NCBI GenBank assembly: GCA_946699065.1
Contig: CAMPDV010000247.1
Coordinates: forward strand, 62,001 to 126,000
DNA: 64,000 bases
Direction: 5' to 3'
Source: Loxodes magnus
Lineage: Eukaryota > Ciliophora > Karyorelictea > Loxodida > Loxodidae
A program made the position numbers and the translations under genes. This document shows, in pieces, positions 24,447-36,191 of this stretch. The notes beneath the pieces are model-generated. The model was not told the DNA's origin and ran no database searches. It saw only the letters and a list, made by a program, of their open reading frames with translations. Within the stretch, counting starts at the first letter, position 1; each line of letters begins with the position of its first letter.

Positions 24447-25539
24447 CACCGAACTTGTTTCAGGAATTAAAGTTATTTTATATTGATAATTCTTTATTTC
24501 TTTCTCTAGTAAGTATTCGCTTTTATAAAAGGAATTTTGGATATTTTTCGGATTTTCTAGATCTTAGATGATCTCTAAATAAGAATTTATCAAGCTTTTG
24601 TTTACGCCTATCATTTTTTGATATCTCCACAAATTGCTTAAAATTTATAAATTTTTTGATTGATCACAAAATGGATTATACTTAGACTTATAAATAATAT
24701 AGAAGTAGTCAGTTGTAAAAATAATAATAGGAGTATTAAGTGTTTTATGTAATTAATAATTATTTAATGTTCTATTATTAAACTTCTGATTATTTTAGTT
24801 ATTTCTATCCTTTATACTTAAGCAACTACTATTAATTCTCTTATAAAATCTGTTGAGATTACTTATCATTAATATTATATCTTTTTATTAACTACCTTCA
24901 TAGAAGTATTAAGCTATACTTTATTATTATTAACTACTCATGGTACTCTTAAGCTTACTGTTCTTATGAATTTACTTAATCTTATTCCTTATATTTTACA
25001 CTACTATCTGTAAGTATAAAGAATTAACTATTAAATAGCTATTATATATTAAGGTATAGATAAGAGTATTATTAGTAGCCATTAATTACAGATAGGAAGA
25101 TTCAAATAGTTTAGCTTTTAGTTGACTAATACTAATTTAATTGTCTTCTAATTTAGTTACTAATTCCTTCTTTATGGTTATGCTTCATTAAAGCCTATTA
25201 GGTATATTTTAGGGATTGGCATTGCTTAGCATTGTCTGTATTTTAATCTTTATTAGTATCTTAACTTTAAATTATATTTCCTTGATTACTATTTTTAAGT
25301 TATAGGAAACTATGCTTAAGCCTAAGCTGTCTATTTTAATAATATCAAATGAAGCACATACAGGTTGTTTACTAGCTATCTATAATAGACAATAGTAGAC
25401 TATAGAATTATATATAGAAGCTTAGCTTTTGATAGTAGTGACAGTGATATAGAGTGTAGATAGTTATAGATAGAGGATATTAAAGATAGAAGGTAGAAGA
25501 ATAATAGATATTGATATTTAAATGGTAATAACGTTAATA
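24447..25539. other. AT-rich spacer
   Basis: AT-rich sequence with many short CTTA/TAAG-type words and no supported gene. Confidence 0.35.
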
Positions 25540-26260
25540 GCCTAGTTTATATCACTATCTTCTAGAAATACTCTTATTAATCTAATCACTCTTATCATCT
25601 ACTTCCTACTTTACCTTATAATTCTTATATACTCAGCTCCAGTTCAATACTAACATTACCAGGCTTATTCTAGCAAGACACTTCTGCAATATATGAATAA
25701 GAAAGAGAGGTAATAGAGTCTTATAATGAAGCTTTAAATAAGATTATCATAAATACTTCATCTACTAAAATAGCCAAACTATAAATCTAAGCTAATCAAT
25801 ACAGCTATTATTTTAGAATTGCAACTAGATGCTCAAGAGTAAAATATTTACTCTAGTAAAGCTATTAGAGAATAACTAAGAAAAGCTTTCTTAATCTAAG
25901 TGAATATAGTTTATAAATTGAATAGCATGAAGTTATAAGCAAAAAATAATAATTAGCTAATACATATAATACCAAAGAAAATATTTATACTAAGTTAAGT
26001 TTACCAATAATAGAAGGAATCTCAGAATACTTTGTATTGCTGTGGAATAGTTTGGCATTATATCTTGAGTAGAAAATATAAAATCCAGAAATAAAAGATT
26101 TAAATACTATTCACGAACTAGTTAGAACTCTATGATTGGCATCTCTTAAGCAAAATTAAAAACTAAGAATATGTTATCAGACCTAAAAGATCTTAAGAGA
26201 TAATTTACTAAAGATATTAAACTAAAGATTATTAAATCTCTTTATTAAAACAATAAGCAG
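25540..26260 (+). CDS. Possible retrotransposon gag-like coding segment
   Basis: One plus-strand frame gives a coherent protein: HSYHLLPTLPYNSYIL, LPGLFQQDTSAIYEQERE, LPIIEGISEYFVLLWNSLALYLEQ and NTIHELVRTLWLASLKQN. The pattern of a Trp/Leu-rich helical region with short polar linkers resembles LTR-retrotransposon gag. About 100 nt downstream another frame has a weak knuckle-like YYPQCYHKNKED. Long terminal repeats and pol motifs were not found, so this is only a suggestion. The 5' end is not defined. Confidence 0.35.
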
Positions 26261-27949
26261 AAGGATTATCAAGCTTAAAATAAGTGACAGGGAATTAAAA
26301 TTAGGAAAAGCTACAAGATAAAGGTTACTATCCTTAGTGCTATCATAAAAATAAAGAAGATTAATTTTAAAAGTTAAATAGAATAGCTGAAATAATAGTT
26401 TAATTAGCCTAGCTTCTAAAATTAAGCATATATCAATAGAGTAGAATGTATAGCAGTTACTGGGCTATAATAAAAATAATTAAATAAAAGAGTTTTAGGA
26501 TTGTTTGCTAAATAAGCTATAACTACTACCTAAGAGCAAAAATTGATTTATAAATTTGTAGCTAAGAATTGAAATTAAATTTTTAATGCTAAGGTTATAA
26601 AGATAAGCTAAAACTGGTTTTATGATATTAGTTAGCTAGGATATTTAAATATTGTTGGGTAATAATTCCTCGAAGAAAAAAATATAAAATAGGAGCTTCT
26701 AAAATGAATTATGGCTTATTTGAGGCTATTTAATAAACTATTACTTATAAAGCAGATGAAAGAGAAGCTTATTTAATTAAAGAAAAAAGAAGCTATATTT
26801 AAAATTAGACACAGAAATGTTAAAATGTAATAAAGGGAGTCTCAAAAGAATGAAAAGTTATCGTATTAAGTTGATTTGTTAAGGCAAGAAAAGATAAATA
26901 GTTATAGCATGAATCAGCATTCTTAAAACTATTTATTCAATATTTAAAGATATTTTTGAATTCAGCAATTTATAAAAAGATATCTCAATTTTATAATTTA
27001 ATTCTGGATCTTTTTACTTAAATAAAATCTAAAACTAAAGTACTTGTATATGTTATTGGCACTATTTAACTAGACTTCTATTGAATGCTAAAATCTTTAA
27101 TTCTTATTTATTAATTCCTTTTCTTGCTCCTGCTATCTTTCAAATTATCTTCTCAATATAAAAGATTTCTTTTTCTTAATCTGCTTGCTACTCTAACTTG
27201 TATTTCTTCCTCTTTTTTTAATATAATTACTATGTTCAAATTATTTAAGCTAATTATTAAAGATTCGCTTCTTTATTAAATTATCTGGCAATTATCAGCT
27301 GTTTGTTTCTAATATAATAGCAAAAACTGAGCCTTCAATTTACTTAATCTAATTTTAATTGCTATATCATAAGCAATCTAAATAGTGTACGCAACCTTAA
27401 CGCTTATTTATATTGATGAAAAGTTATATCATGCTGTTATTAGTCTCTTTCAAATGATTTGACCAACATATTAATCTTACCATTAGTAAATAAGCTTGCT
27501 AAACCTTTCAAATCTCTGTCCATTAAGCCTTATACTTATATTATATTATCTAAGCTTTTTCTTCTTAGACGAATACAAGTATTCAGCATCAATCTTGTCT
27601 TTCAGGCTATAATAAGCTTTTGTAAAAAAGAAACTAACTTTTATGGGAAAACAGTCTGAATGATGCCAAATGTCTTCTACTTACTAAAATGCAGAATAAG
27701 CCTGTTTTGCTAAAATGTAGCCTTTGAAGTATGCTAGGATAAGTAAAATAACTAAAGATAAGGTTTTATAATATGGAATGCAGGGTACTGAGGTAATAGT
27801 AGAGCATGGTTAATGAGAGGTTTTAGTTGAGTTCTTAGTTTAAGTATTAAGTTAGCTTTGGTATGTAATTAATTGAATCAGCTGGTTTGTTCATTTGGTT
27901 TTATATATATTTTAGCATTTTTTTAATCTTCAACTTAATTTTAAAGCTA
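26261..27949. other. Unresolved sequence
   Basis: AT-rich. A short frame near 26670-26790 has protein character (YKIGASKMNYGLFEAIQQ) and could continue the gag-like segment, but no protease, reverse-transcriptase or integrase motif is visible. Confidence 0.25.
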
Positions 27950-30090
27950 AAATTAGAGCAAAATAAATAATAGAGGGCATTTATTTATAGACAGAACTTA
28001 TTAAATCGGGTGACAAAAGAATAAATCTTGAGAAGCAAGAAAGGAAAGATTATTAGAGAAGCTAGTATCATTTTAGATAAAATAGCTTAGAATAAAAGAC
28101 TCAAATACTTAAGATTAAGAAAGGAAATATGTAAACTAAAAAATAAGTAACTTGTAACAGAAGAATTCATAATCTATTTTAGTTATGAGAGGTTAATAAT
28201 AAGTTAATAGCCATTTAGAAGAAAACAAATTTAAAGGAATAAAAGATATTTAAATAGAGAGAACCCTTAAGAACAAGATACAATTAGAGCTAATTTTGAT
28301 ACTTTTACGATATCTTGCTAAAATGTTTAGAAAATATAAAATAGCTTAACTGGCCTGTTCTCTTTAGACACTAAGAGGATAAGAATCTAAAAGAAAAGTA
28401 AACGGAATTTTAAATATTGCTTGAACTTAAAGATTAAACTTTCAAATTTTTAGATTTTTATTTAAAAAGAACAAAATTAAGAGGGATCAGTAAAATCTTG
28501 TAACTATAAGCTAGTTAGGTTTAAGATAGATTTATATTATAATTTGACTAACTTAAAGAAGTTAGAACTACATTCGTGATTAACGTTTCAAAGCTAATTG
28601 AAGACCTAAAGATTAAGTAAAATAAGTTATATTAGCTTAATATCTTATTTGCTTTTGATCCATATGAGGTAAAAATTATAAAATGAGGCACATAAATTTG
28701 TAGAATTATTTAGCTTTAAAAATAATAATTCTAGCTTTCATTCTGATAGAAGACAAAAATTCTAAGTTTTAACAATAAACTAAGAGGACTATAAAACTAC
28801 AATAAGAGAATTACTCTAATAAATGTTCTATTATCTTCACTAAAAGAATAACTAAGACAACAAATTTGTTTAAATGAGCTTCTGCTTGATACTGATAAGA
28901 AACTTAATCTACTCATTTTAATATACTATAGAACGAAAAATTACAAGTCATAGAGTTCAAGTAAGAAAGATTTGCCAAATGGGTGATTTTCTTATAGATA
29001 ATTTATAAAAAACAGTCTTTTAGTAATTAATAAAGTTAATCAGGCAAAAAATCACAAGCTCTTGGAAAAAAGAAACATCTTAAAAATTGCCTTCAGAAAC
29101 AAGTATTAGATTAAAATATATAAAAAGCAAAATGCTACAAGTACTCTGCTAATGTATTATACTAGAAAATTAAGACAGTCAGTTAAAAATTATTTTAGAA
29201 AGGTAAGCAATTAAAAGTTAGGTTTTAGAAAAAAAGTTATTATCTGTAAAATTGCAGATTCAAGTGATTGCAGAAGAAGAAAAATTAAAGCTTCAAAATC
29301 TCATTAAGATAAGATAATTTAGTTGTTAAAAAAGGAAAAATTTAACATTAAACATGAACAAACAATGAAAGTAAAAATCCCATCAGAACAGAGCAACTTT
29401 AATATGAATTGGTCCAAAAGATGAACTCATTAATTAGAAAGAGAATTGCTTTGGAATAAATTTAAGAAAAATCATATTGGTATATTAAGTTTTTTGTCAA
29501 TAAACTTTAGACATACCAGGCATATTTTAAAGTTGTTAAAAATAAATTATTAAGTTTAATTTGTTGCTTAAGACATGCAAAGCATTACAAGTAATTAAAA
29601 AAATATATAAACGAGCTATATAAATTAAGCGAAGAATAGATTCAAAAAACAATAAAATGTAATAGGAGAATTAGAATACCTAAACTGAGCAGAAAAAAGA
29701 AAAAGCCAAGAAAAAAAAATCACTTAAAGAAGAAAATTTAATGTGATAAGAAAGCTGGAAATTATTCGTTGCATATCTAAAAATGCAAAATAATCTAAAG
29801 TTACTTTGCAGATTTTTTATATCTTAAGCTATTATACAAGAATTTCTGCGAATATAAGTAGCTATCATAAAGAATAAACAGCTAAACAAAAATTGAATCT
29901 CATAAAATAAACTTAATGAGCTGAATTAAAGAGTAAAGACCTACTAGAGGTAAAAAGATTTTTATAGTTATACAAAAAATGAAGAATATGAAAGATCTAA
30001 TCATTGAATAAAACTGAAAATTATTGAATAAGGGCATAAAATAAGGAAATAATTGGCTAAGAGTTAGTAATGATGATGGAATAAGAAAAA
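27950..30090 (+). CDS. Purine-rich region, probably coding on the plus strand, frame uncertain
   Basis: The plus strand is purine-rich with many in-frame TAA/TAG codons, as in Gln/Lys-rich genes here. At 28800-29400 two frames are plausible: one with a heptad-like run (QAIKSQVLEKKLLSVKLQ) and one with QQICLNELLLDTDKKLNLL and GWFSYRQFIKNSLLVINK. Without homology I cannot choose between them or define the ends. Confidence 0.25.
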
Positions 30091-30099
30091 ATAATTATA

Positions 30100-30495
30100 T
30101 CATATGTTAGCATGCTTTAACAATTTAAAAATAAACTTAATAAGAATCGAGATACAGAATAAAAAGGGCATTTTTTGAAGTTTGTGTGTATTTATTTTAA
30201 TATTATGTAAAATATAAAAATAGTATAAAAAGCTATCAATTTCTTTATATATACGAATTAGTATTAAAGATATAATCTTCATGTTTTGAAATTTATTTTA
30301 AATGATAAGTTTAAAAATAAATTTAAAATTTGGCGCTCTTTTATATATAAAATAAATATAAAGGGAGAATAATAAGAAGAGAATTGTTATAATAATTTGC
30401 ATATAAAAAGAATTAGATACATATATTAAAATTTCAAATAAGATAACAACTGAAGGAATGCTTATGATTCTTATGATCTTATATATATTTGCCAA
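30100..30495 (-). CDS. Small hydrophobic ORF of unknown function
   Basis: One minus-strand frame runs 131 codons to a TGA at 30100-30102 with a single TAA. It encodes two strong hydrophobic helices (IPSVVILFEILIYVSN and IIITILFLLFSLYIYFIY) and a weaker C-terminal one. The first codon at 30495 is TTG, not ATG, so the real start is an internal Met or an upstream exon. It could be a small membrane protein or chance. Confidence 0.25.
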
Positions 30496-32639
30496 ATTCT
30501 ACTTCTATGTCTTTTATTTGTTATTATGCTTTTATTTCTATGTGCATCCTATTTAATCATTTTTTAGCTTCCTATTCCTTTACTCACAACTGCCTTACTT
30601 TATATATTTACTAATTTTACTCAAAATTAACTTTTTCAGTCAAGAGTTCTATTTCTTCAGTTTAAAGTAGCCTAGAATCTGTATACTTTTTCTAAAAATT
30701 CTGAATAAATCGCAAAAGGGTCTCTTTATTGGCTATTATGAATGTTTGAATTCAGTTTTTTGCAAAGTTAATGTACATTTCCAAACCCTCGCTAAAATTG
30801 CAAGATTTACTATTATAAATTTATTCCAAAAAACAGGAAATTTGTATGCCAATGCCTAAGAAACTGTATAAAATAGTAGAAAGTAGAAAAATCAAAGTTA
30901 GAGAAGGAAATTTTACAAATATTATGGAATAAAACTCTTACAAAAGCGAAAGAATTGTAAATAAAAGCAAAGCAAGGAGCCTTTATCAATAAAGCTTAAA
31001 TAATAGTAAATAATTTAATGCTGAAGAGATTTCTAAAGAAGCTAGAAAAAGTAAAGAAAACTAAAGATATTTAAGAAAGAAAGATTCTGAAAGATTATAG
31101 TATCTATTTGGAGATATAAGTTTGTTCCTGGTTAAATCCTAAAATAGAACTTTAATTTAGAGACAATAGAGTCTATACTGACCTATATAAGACACTTTAT
31201 TAAAATGTTAATAGAGGTCATTAGAGAAAATGAATACTGAGTCTAGATATTTTAAATGCTAATAAAAGAATACTAGATAGTCCATAAATAACTATCTTCA
31301 TAATGACAATTATTTAACAAATCTCTCTCTTATTCTTAAAAACTAGCTTAACTTTAATAATTTAGTATATTTTAAAATTACTTAATATTGACTATTTTTA
31401 ACTTTGTCTTTATATTCAAATTTGCTTATTTTAATTAATTACTTAGTATCTAAAGATTTTCCTTTTATAGAAAATTAATAATTATAATAATAATTAATTG
31501 ATTCTTATCATATCTTATTACGATCTTGTCCATAAGCTAATAATAATATTTAATTTTTCATTCACATATTAAACATTAGCATATCTTAAGTTAATGAGAA
31601 GACTGACATGATATAATTTAAATATTAAACTAGATTAGTTTTCTTAAGTCTTAATAAGTATACCTAAGTTCCTTTATTTTGATCTAAAATATTAATCTTT
31701 ATCTAGTTTAGATTTTAATTAATAGCTAGAGACTGAAAAAGTTCCTTTATCCTTGCGAAATAGCTATTATTCAAATAATAATTTTGCTTCTCTAACTGAT
31801 CAATGGTTGATTCCAGAAATCTTATTGTTCCTAAACTATCAACACATAAAAGTATTTTGCATTTTGATAAAAATCTTCAACTAATTCTTTAGGATTGCTC
31901 TTCTCGTCTTCTTATTTTTATAACCTTATTTCTGTCTCCTTTATTAATTAATTATAACTAAGATTTCTTTAATTAATGGAAATTTTTATCTTTTTGAGAT
32001 AGTTTCAATTACAAGACACTGAAATTTAGTATCTGAGCATAAAGTAAAAATTCTTAAAATATCTATATTTCATTCTAGTGTATTCTATCTCCTAAAATAC
32101 TCTTCTATAGTAAAATATTACTGTAAATATCAATCCTTCTTTTAATTCTTTTGCTGTGCTATTATTTACTTATCTCTTAGTTTGATATAGTAAAATATGA
32201 ATAGCAATATAAGAGTTTAAAGTATAAATAAATAGCAACTATACTAATATATTTTTAGATTAATTAATACTATTTAAAGAGATATTTAAGGTATCATTAT
32301 CTTAAGAGAATAATACTATCTAGTTAAATCCATTATTCTTAATTACTACAAGCTAAAGTATCTTACTACTATAAAAAGACTCTTCTACTCAAATGTTAAT
32401 ATGCTTTAGTTCTAATTTTTTATTAGATCTCTTTAATTAATATTTAGCCTCATTACTTATGTTTCTTAATTACAGTTAACTATTACATTATTACAGTCAG
32501 AAACTAATTCTTTGCTTCTTAATTTTTAATATTATACTGTTATTAGTTACTAAAAGAGAGATTTAGAAGTATAGATAATCTTCTGAGTTAATTAGAATTT
32601 TATAAATAGAGTTTCCTATAAGAGTTTAAAGGAATAGAT
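30496..32639. other. AT-rich spacer
   Basis: No recognisable gene, RNA or repeat copy. Some short stretches are open in several frames. Confidence 0.3.
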
Positions 32640-33010
32640 TTACTAATTTAACTAAATAGATAGCCAGCATTGTTTCTTCTTTTATCTCTTTCCAGGCTTT
32701 TTATTTTCTACCTCTATTCATTATTTCTTTTAGGTTCGATAAATCTGAGTTTTGACTTTTGAAAGTTTCTAATATTTAAATTTTTATTTCCAGTTATTGC
32801 CACAAACTATTTCAATGCTTGTAGATATTTCCTATCAAATTAACTTATATTTTTATTATATTTTCCTCTAATTAATTAGTGAATGCTAAGCAATTTCAAT
32901 ATCGAAGGAATCAGCTTGAGACTTGCTATTAGTAAACTCCTGCTTCTTATAATTTCAAATGCTAAAAATTTAAAGCAATTCCTTAGTTATTTTCCAGATA
33001 ATTTTTTATA
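32640..33010 (-). CDS. Coiled-coil coding segment of unknown function
   Basis: One minus-strand frame gives LRYWNCLAFTNQLEENIIK, HWNSLWQQLEIKIQILETF and LSNLKEIMNRGRKQKAWKE, a mostly helical, heptad-like peptide. Ends are undefined and no family is recognised. It lies next to repeat R4 copy 2 and may belong to a mobile element. Confidence 0.3.
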
Positions 33011-33129
33011 GTTTCTCTCTTAATAAATAGAAGAAGGCTATTTAATTAAAAAAGCTTTAGTTCTTTAGTAAGGCTTAATTATGCTATAGTAATTACTAAT
33101 TTAGTATATGCTCTAATTATAATTAGTGA

Positions 33130-33640
33130 AGCTTACTTATTTCACTTTAAATTAAAAAAAAGATTCATTTAAAAAATAGGAAACTGAGAGAAAAACTTTA
33201 ATCTCTTATTTAGTTTTAGCTCTTCATAAACTGACTGAGAAATGGACTTAACTTCTCTCAACCTAGAACTAATGGTTAAGCTTAAAATATTAAAGAGATA
33301 AAAAATCAGAGTGATAAGGTTAAAAACTAAGCATACAAAACTTTACTCAACCCTAAATACAAAATTTTTACTTTAAGACTTTATCAAAAATACTGGAAAT
33401 GATTGAAACTAAAAGAGAAATAAAATCGATTGAGAGTATAGTATATAAACTTTGAACAAATATCATAGACATAAAATACAAAAAAAAACGAGACTAAACA
33501 GTAAGGGATAAATTAAAGATAGTTCTTCTATCATTTTGTATTTCTACTCGAGGAAAATAATAAGATTAAGAAAATTCCTTTGGATTTACTCAATAAAATT
33601 TTAAAATGATATAAACAATTAAAGAAAAACAAAATTTTAA
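33130..33640 (+). repeat. Dispersed repeat R4, copy 2
   Basis: Collinear with 20720-21300, same orientation, with substitutions and small indels throughout. It ends close to retroposon leader copy G. Confidence 0.45.
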
Positions 33641-33659
33641 TTGCAACAACTTAAAGTAG

Positions 33660-33960
33660 TCCTTGAAGTTCACCACCATAAATGCAAATTACTTAATATC
33701 AACTTGATCTAAGTTGTATCCAAAAGATCGTTTCTAGCCATGCAATGCCATCTCCTGCTGATTTCGAGGTCTCTCTTCCGTTTTTGGAGTTTACGGAGTT
33801 TGTTTCCGTCGTTTACCCGGCTTTGGAAGTTCTTATCCATTATTAAGTTTTTTTGCTGATCAAAAGGTTGGTCTAATTAAAGTAAAGACATGAAGTTAGA
33901 AAAAATTGCATCTCTTTTGCTCTCTTCCTTTTTATCTTTGGAAGAGGTAGTAAAAAAGCC
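33660..33960 (-). mobile_element. Retroposon copy G, 5' leader only
   Basis: The minus strand encodes QQGFFTTSSKDKKEESK, matching the leader of copies D and E (KGFYTTSFQAKKEERK), followed by a basic stretch KNFQSRVNDGNKLRKLQK. The leader DNA also matches (GGAAGAGAG and flanking bases). The zinc knuckle and 3' end are not found, so it is a fragment or a diverged family member. It has high GC for this window. Confidence 0.45.
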
Positions 33961-34129
33961 TTATTGGATGTTTGGTATTTTTTTAATTTCATATAAATAG
34001 ATGTAATTTATAATTATCCAAGCTAGAAAAATCTTAAAATTTTATGAAGTTAATAATTTAAAATTATCTAATTATTAGATTTAACCTTTTTAAATAAAGT
34101 TTAGTTTTAAAAAAAGCTTATTAAAAATT

Positions 34130-34800
34130 ATTGCTTTTAAGAAAGCATCTTAAACACTCAAACTCTATAGATATATTTTAAATTTCAAAATGACGTGAAT
34201 TACCATGCAAAGCAGCTTTCTAAATTTACGAGAAAGATGAAAAACATATAGGATATCCCGCCTCGTCTTCTATTTGCTGCTATATTCTTTCTTTTTCTTG
34301 TCAAAGATACTTACTATTTGAATAGCTTTTTCTCAACGAATATACTCAATTTCCTCTTACGTTTCCTCTTATATCTCTTCCTACTTTTCTTCACTTTCTT
34401 CTACATATTTTTGCTATACATCCTGATTTTTTCTTATATTTTATCCTAATTGCATTGCTATAAGAATTGCTTATTCTTAACTTGATTTTCTTCTATTTCT
34501 TTATTTCATATCGAAACTGTTAAGCTTAGGAAGTCTTTCCTTGAAAACCTTATATACTGCTCTATTTTAAAAAACTGTTCTTGCAATTATTAGTAAAATA
34601 AATTTGACTCCTAAAGTTGGCGTAGATTTTTCTTTTTTACAATCATCTAATTTTCTCTTAGATAGCTCGAGCATTTTCTTCAGTTCAAACTTTTGCTAAA
34701 CCGAAAATAATAATTTTCTATTCTTTGCTATTTTAAGATGTAAGAATTTGGTTTGAAAAGGGAGATCTTAAGATTTGATAAAAAAGTTAAAGTTAAAAAG
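34130..34800 (-). CDS. Acidic coiled-coil protein with a GTAAGT intron
   Basis: One minus-strand frame is coherent from about 34790: LPFQTKFLHLKIAKNRKL, LELSKRKLDDCKKEKSTP and a Glu/Gln-rich coiled coil QKYVEESEEKQEEIQEETQE. A 35-nt segment at 34280-34314 begins GTAAGT and ends TATAG. Its removal joins this to a frame with EDEAGYPICFSSF and a C-terminal ECLRC, recalling a degenerate RING-type finger whose first Cys is Tyr. Start and end are not defined. Function unknown; a zinc-binding role is a guess. Confidence 0.4.
34280..34314 (-). other. Putative 35-nt intron
   Basis: GTAAGT at the 5' side and TATAG at the 3' side on the minus strand. The length is not a multiple of three, and removal links two frames that each look coding. 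The 5' site matches the canonical eukaryotic consensus. Confidence 0.4.
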
Positions 34801-34902
34801 CTTTGTTAAAGCCTTAGTAGTCAGCCATCTGACCTATTCTATCAGCTTGTCTATATTAATTGTCTTGAATTCCTACTAGGCTTAGTTAGGCGGTGTAGCA
34901 CT

Positions 34903-35640
34903 TCATTAGTGCACCATCCTTTAACATTTGGAATAGTTTTGGTCTTGCACTTAGCGTTCCTAATTATTTATCCAAGGATTAAGATTTGAATTAAAGAATT
35001 TTTTTCTATAAATTTTTCCGCTTTATGTTGGATATATCCTAAATAGTTTTCTAAAAATATCTTATTTATTCTTTCTTTAAATTTCGCTTAGTTAGTAGCA
35101 GTATTTTCATTGGTGTTATTTATTGCACACGTAGCATTTTATTCTTCTTTTAAACTATTATTCCTGTAACACTTATTTAATTTAAATTTACTACTTATTT
35201 TAAATAAACGTTTACTGTTTATTTTAATTTGAGGCTTCATTTTCTATTTCCATAGGATCTGATTAATTCTGTTAAAACGAAAATGGTGTAACCTGAATTT
35301 ATTATTAGATTTAAATAATTCTTTGTTCCAGTTTGTTTTCTATTTCTTATGATGATTAATATTGTTTCTCAAGTAAAGACGTTATTAGTTTTTCTAATTT
35401 TTCTACTTTATCAGTGAGGTATCTATTTTTAAACATAAACTCTTTTAATGACTTAGATAATATTTCTATTTGAGTTTGTGTCGGAAGTTTTTTAAATTCT
35501 GGATTTCCAAGTGGTTAATGTTCGTCATATCAATCATATTTCTCACTTTCACTCATTCTAATTATTTCGCTTTTTTATTTTTTAGAGAATTTTCCAGTTT
35601 AAATATTTTGTTCAAAGTTCTGTTATTTCTTAGAAGCCAT
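34903..35640 (-). CDS. Intact retroposon ORF1-like zinc-knuckle protein (copy I)
   Basis: 245 residues from the ATG at 35640 to the TGA at 34903-34905 without a frame break. Domains: a polar N-terminus, a coiled coil (KVEKLEKLITSLLEKQ), a Gln-rich linker with dozens of TAA/TAG, a zinc knuckle C-Y-V-C-NKQ-H-QWKY-C (x3 instead of the usual x4 before His), then IYPTQSGKIYRKK, the C-terminal motif shared with copies D, E and F. One TGA encodes Trp (KYDWYDEH). The stop lies inside a hairpin-forming block with AAGTGCTAC that recurs at the 3' end of repeat R2. Element ends were not resolved. Intactness suggests recent activity or selection. Confidence 0.75.
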
Positions 35641-36191
35641 TTTATATATATATATGTCAATAATAATAAATAATAATAAACAAAATTTAATTTAAAATAA
35701 ATAAAATGAAACACTTAATTACATTTTTTAAATAATAATCAAGATTATAAACTAACTTTGCCATTATAAATAATATTTTAACTACTTCACAAAAAAATGA
35801 AAATTTATTCAGAATTTAAATCTTTTACTTACCTTGAAATTTTACAAAATCTAAAAATAAAATAAAAGTTAAAAATAAATCAATAACAAATTTCATTTAA
35901 TGAAAAAATACTTAAATTTATTATTTGTCTTCATTTACTAAAATTACATTTAAAATATTTTTAAACATAACCATTTTTTAAATCACATACTTTCACTAAT
36001 TTTCAATAGCCTATATTATTTACTCAAACTTTTTTTAAGATAAGAATATAAAACCTTTTAAATCAATAAAAAGTATAAAGCAAACACTTCAAAAACTACA
36101 AACATAATTACCATTAAACATTCGTTTAAATGAATAACCAATAATTTATATCTTTAATCGTAAAATTAAATTAAGTCAAATCATAAGTTAC

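Noticed and set aside
30100..30282. Separate 60-residue protein starting MKIISLILIRIYKE
   Set aside because: It is in the same frame as the upstream segment to 30495, separated only by one TAA that reads as Gln.
34130..34280. RING finger in the acidic coiled-coil gene
   Set aside because: Only YPICF and ECLRC are present; the remaining ligands and spacing of a RING are missing.
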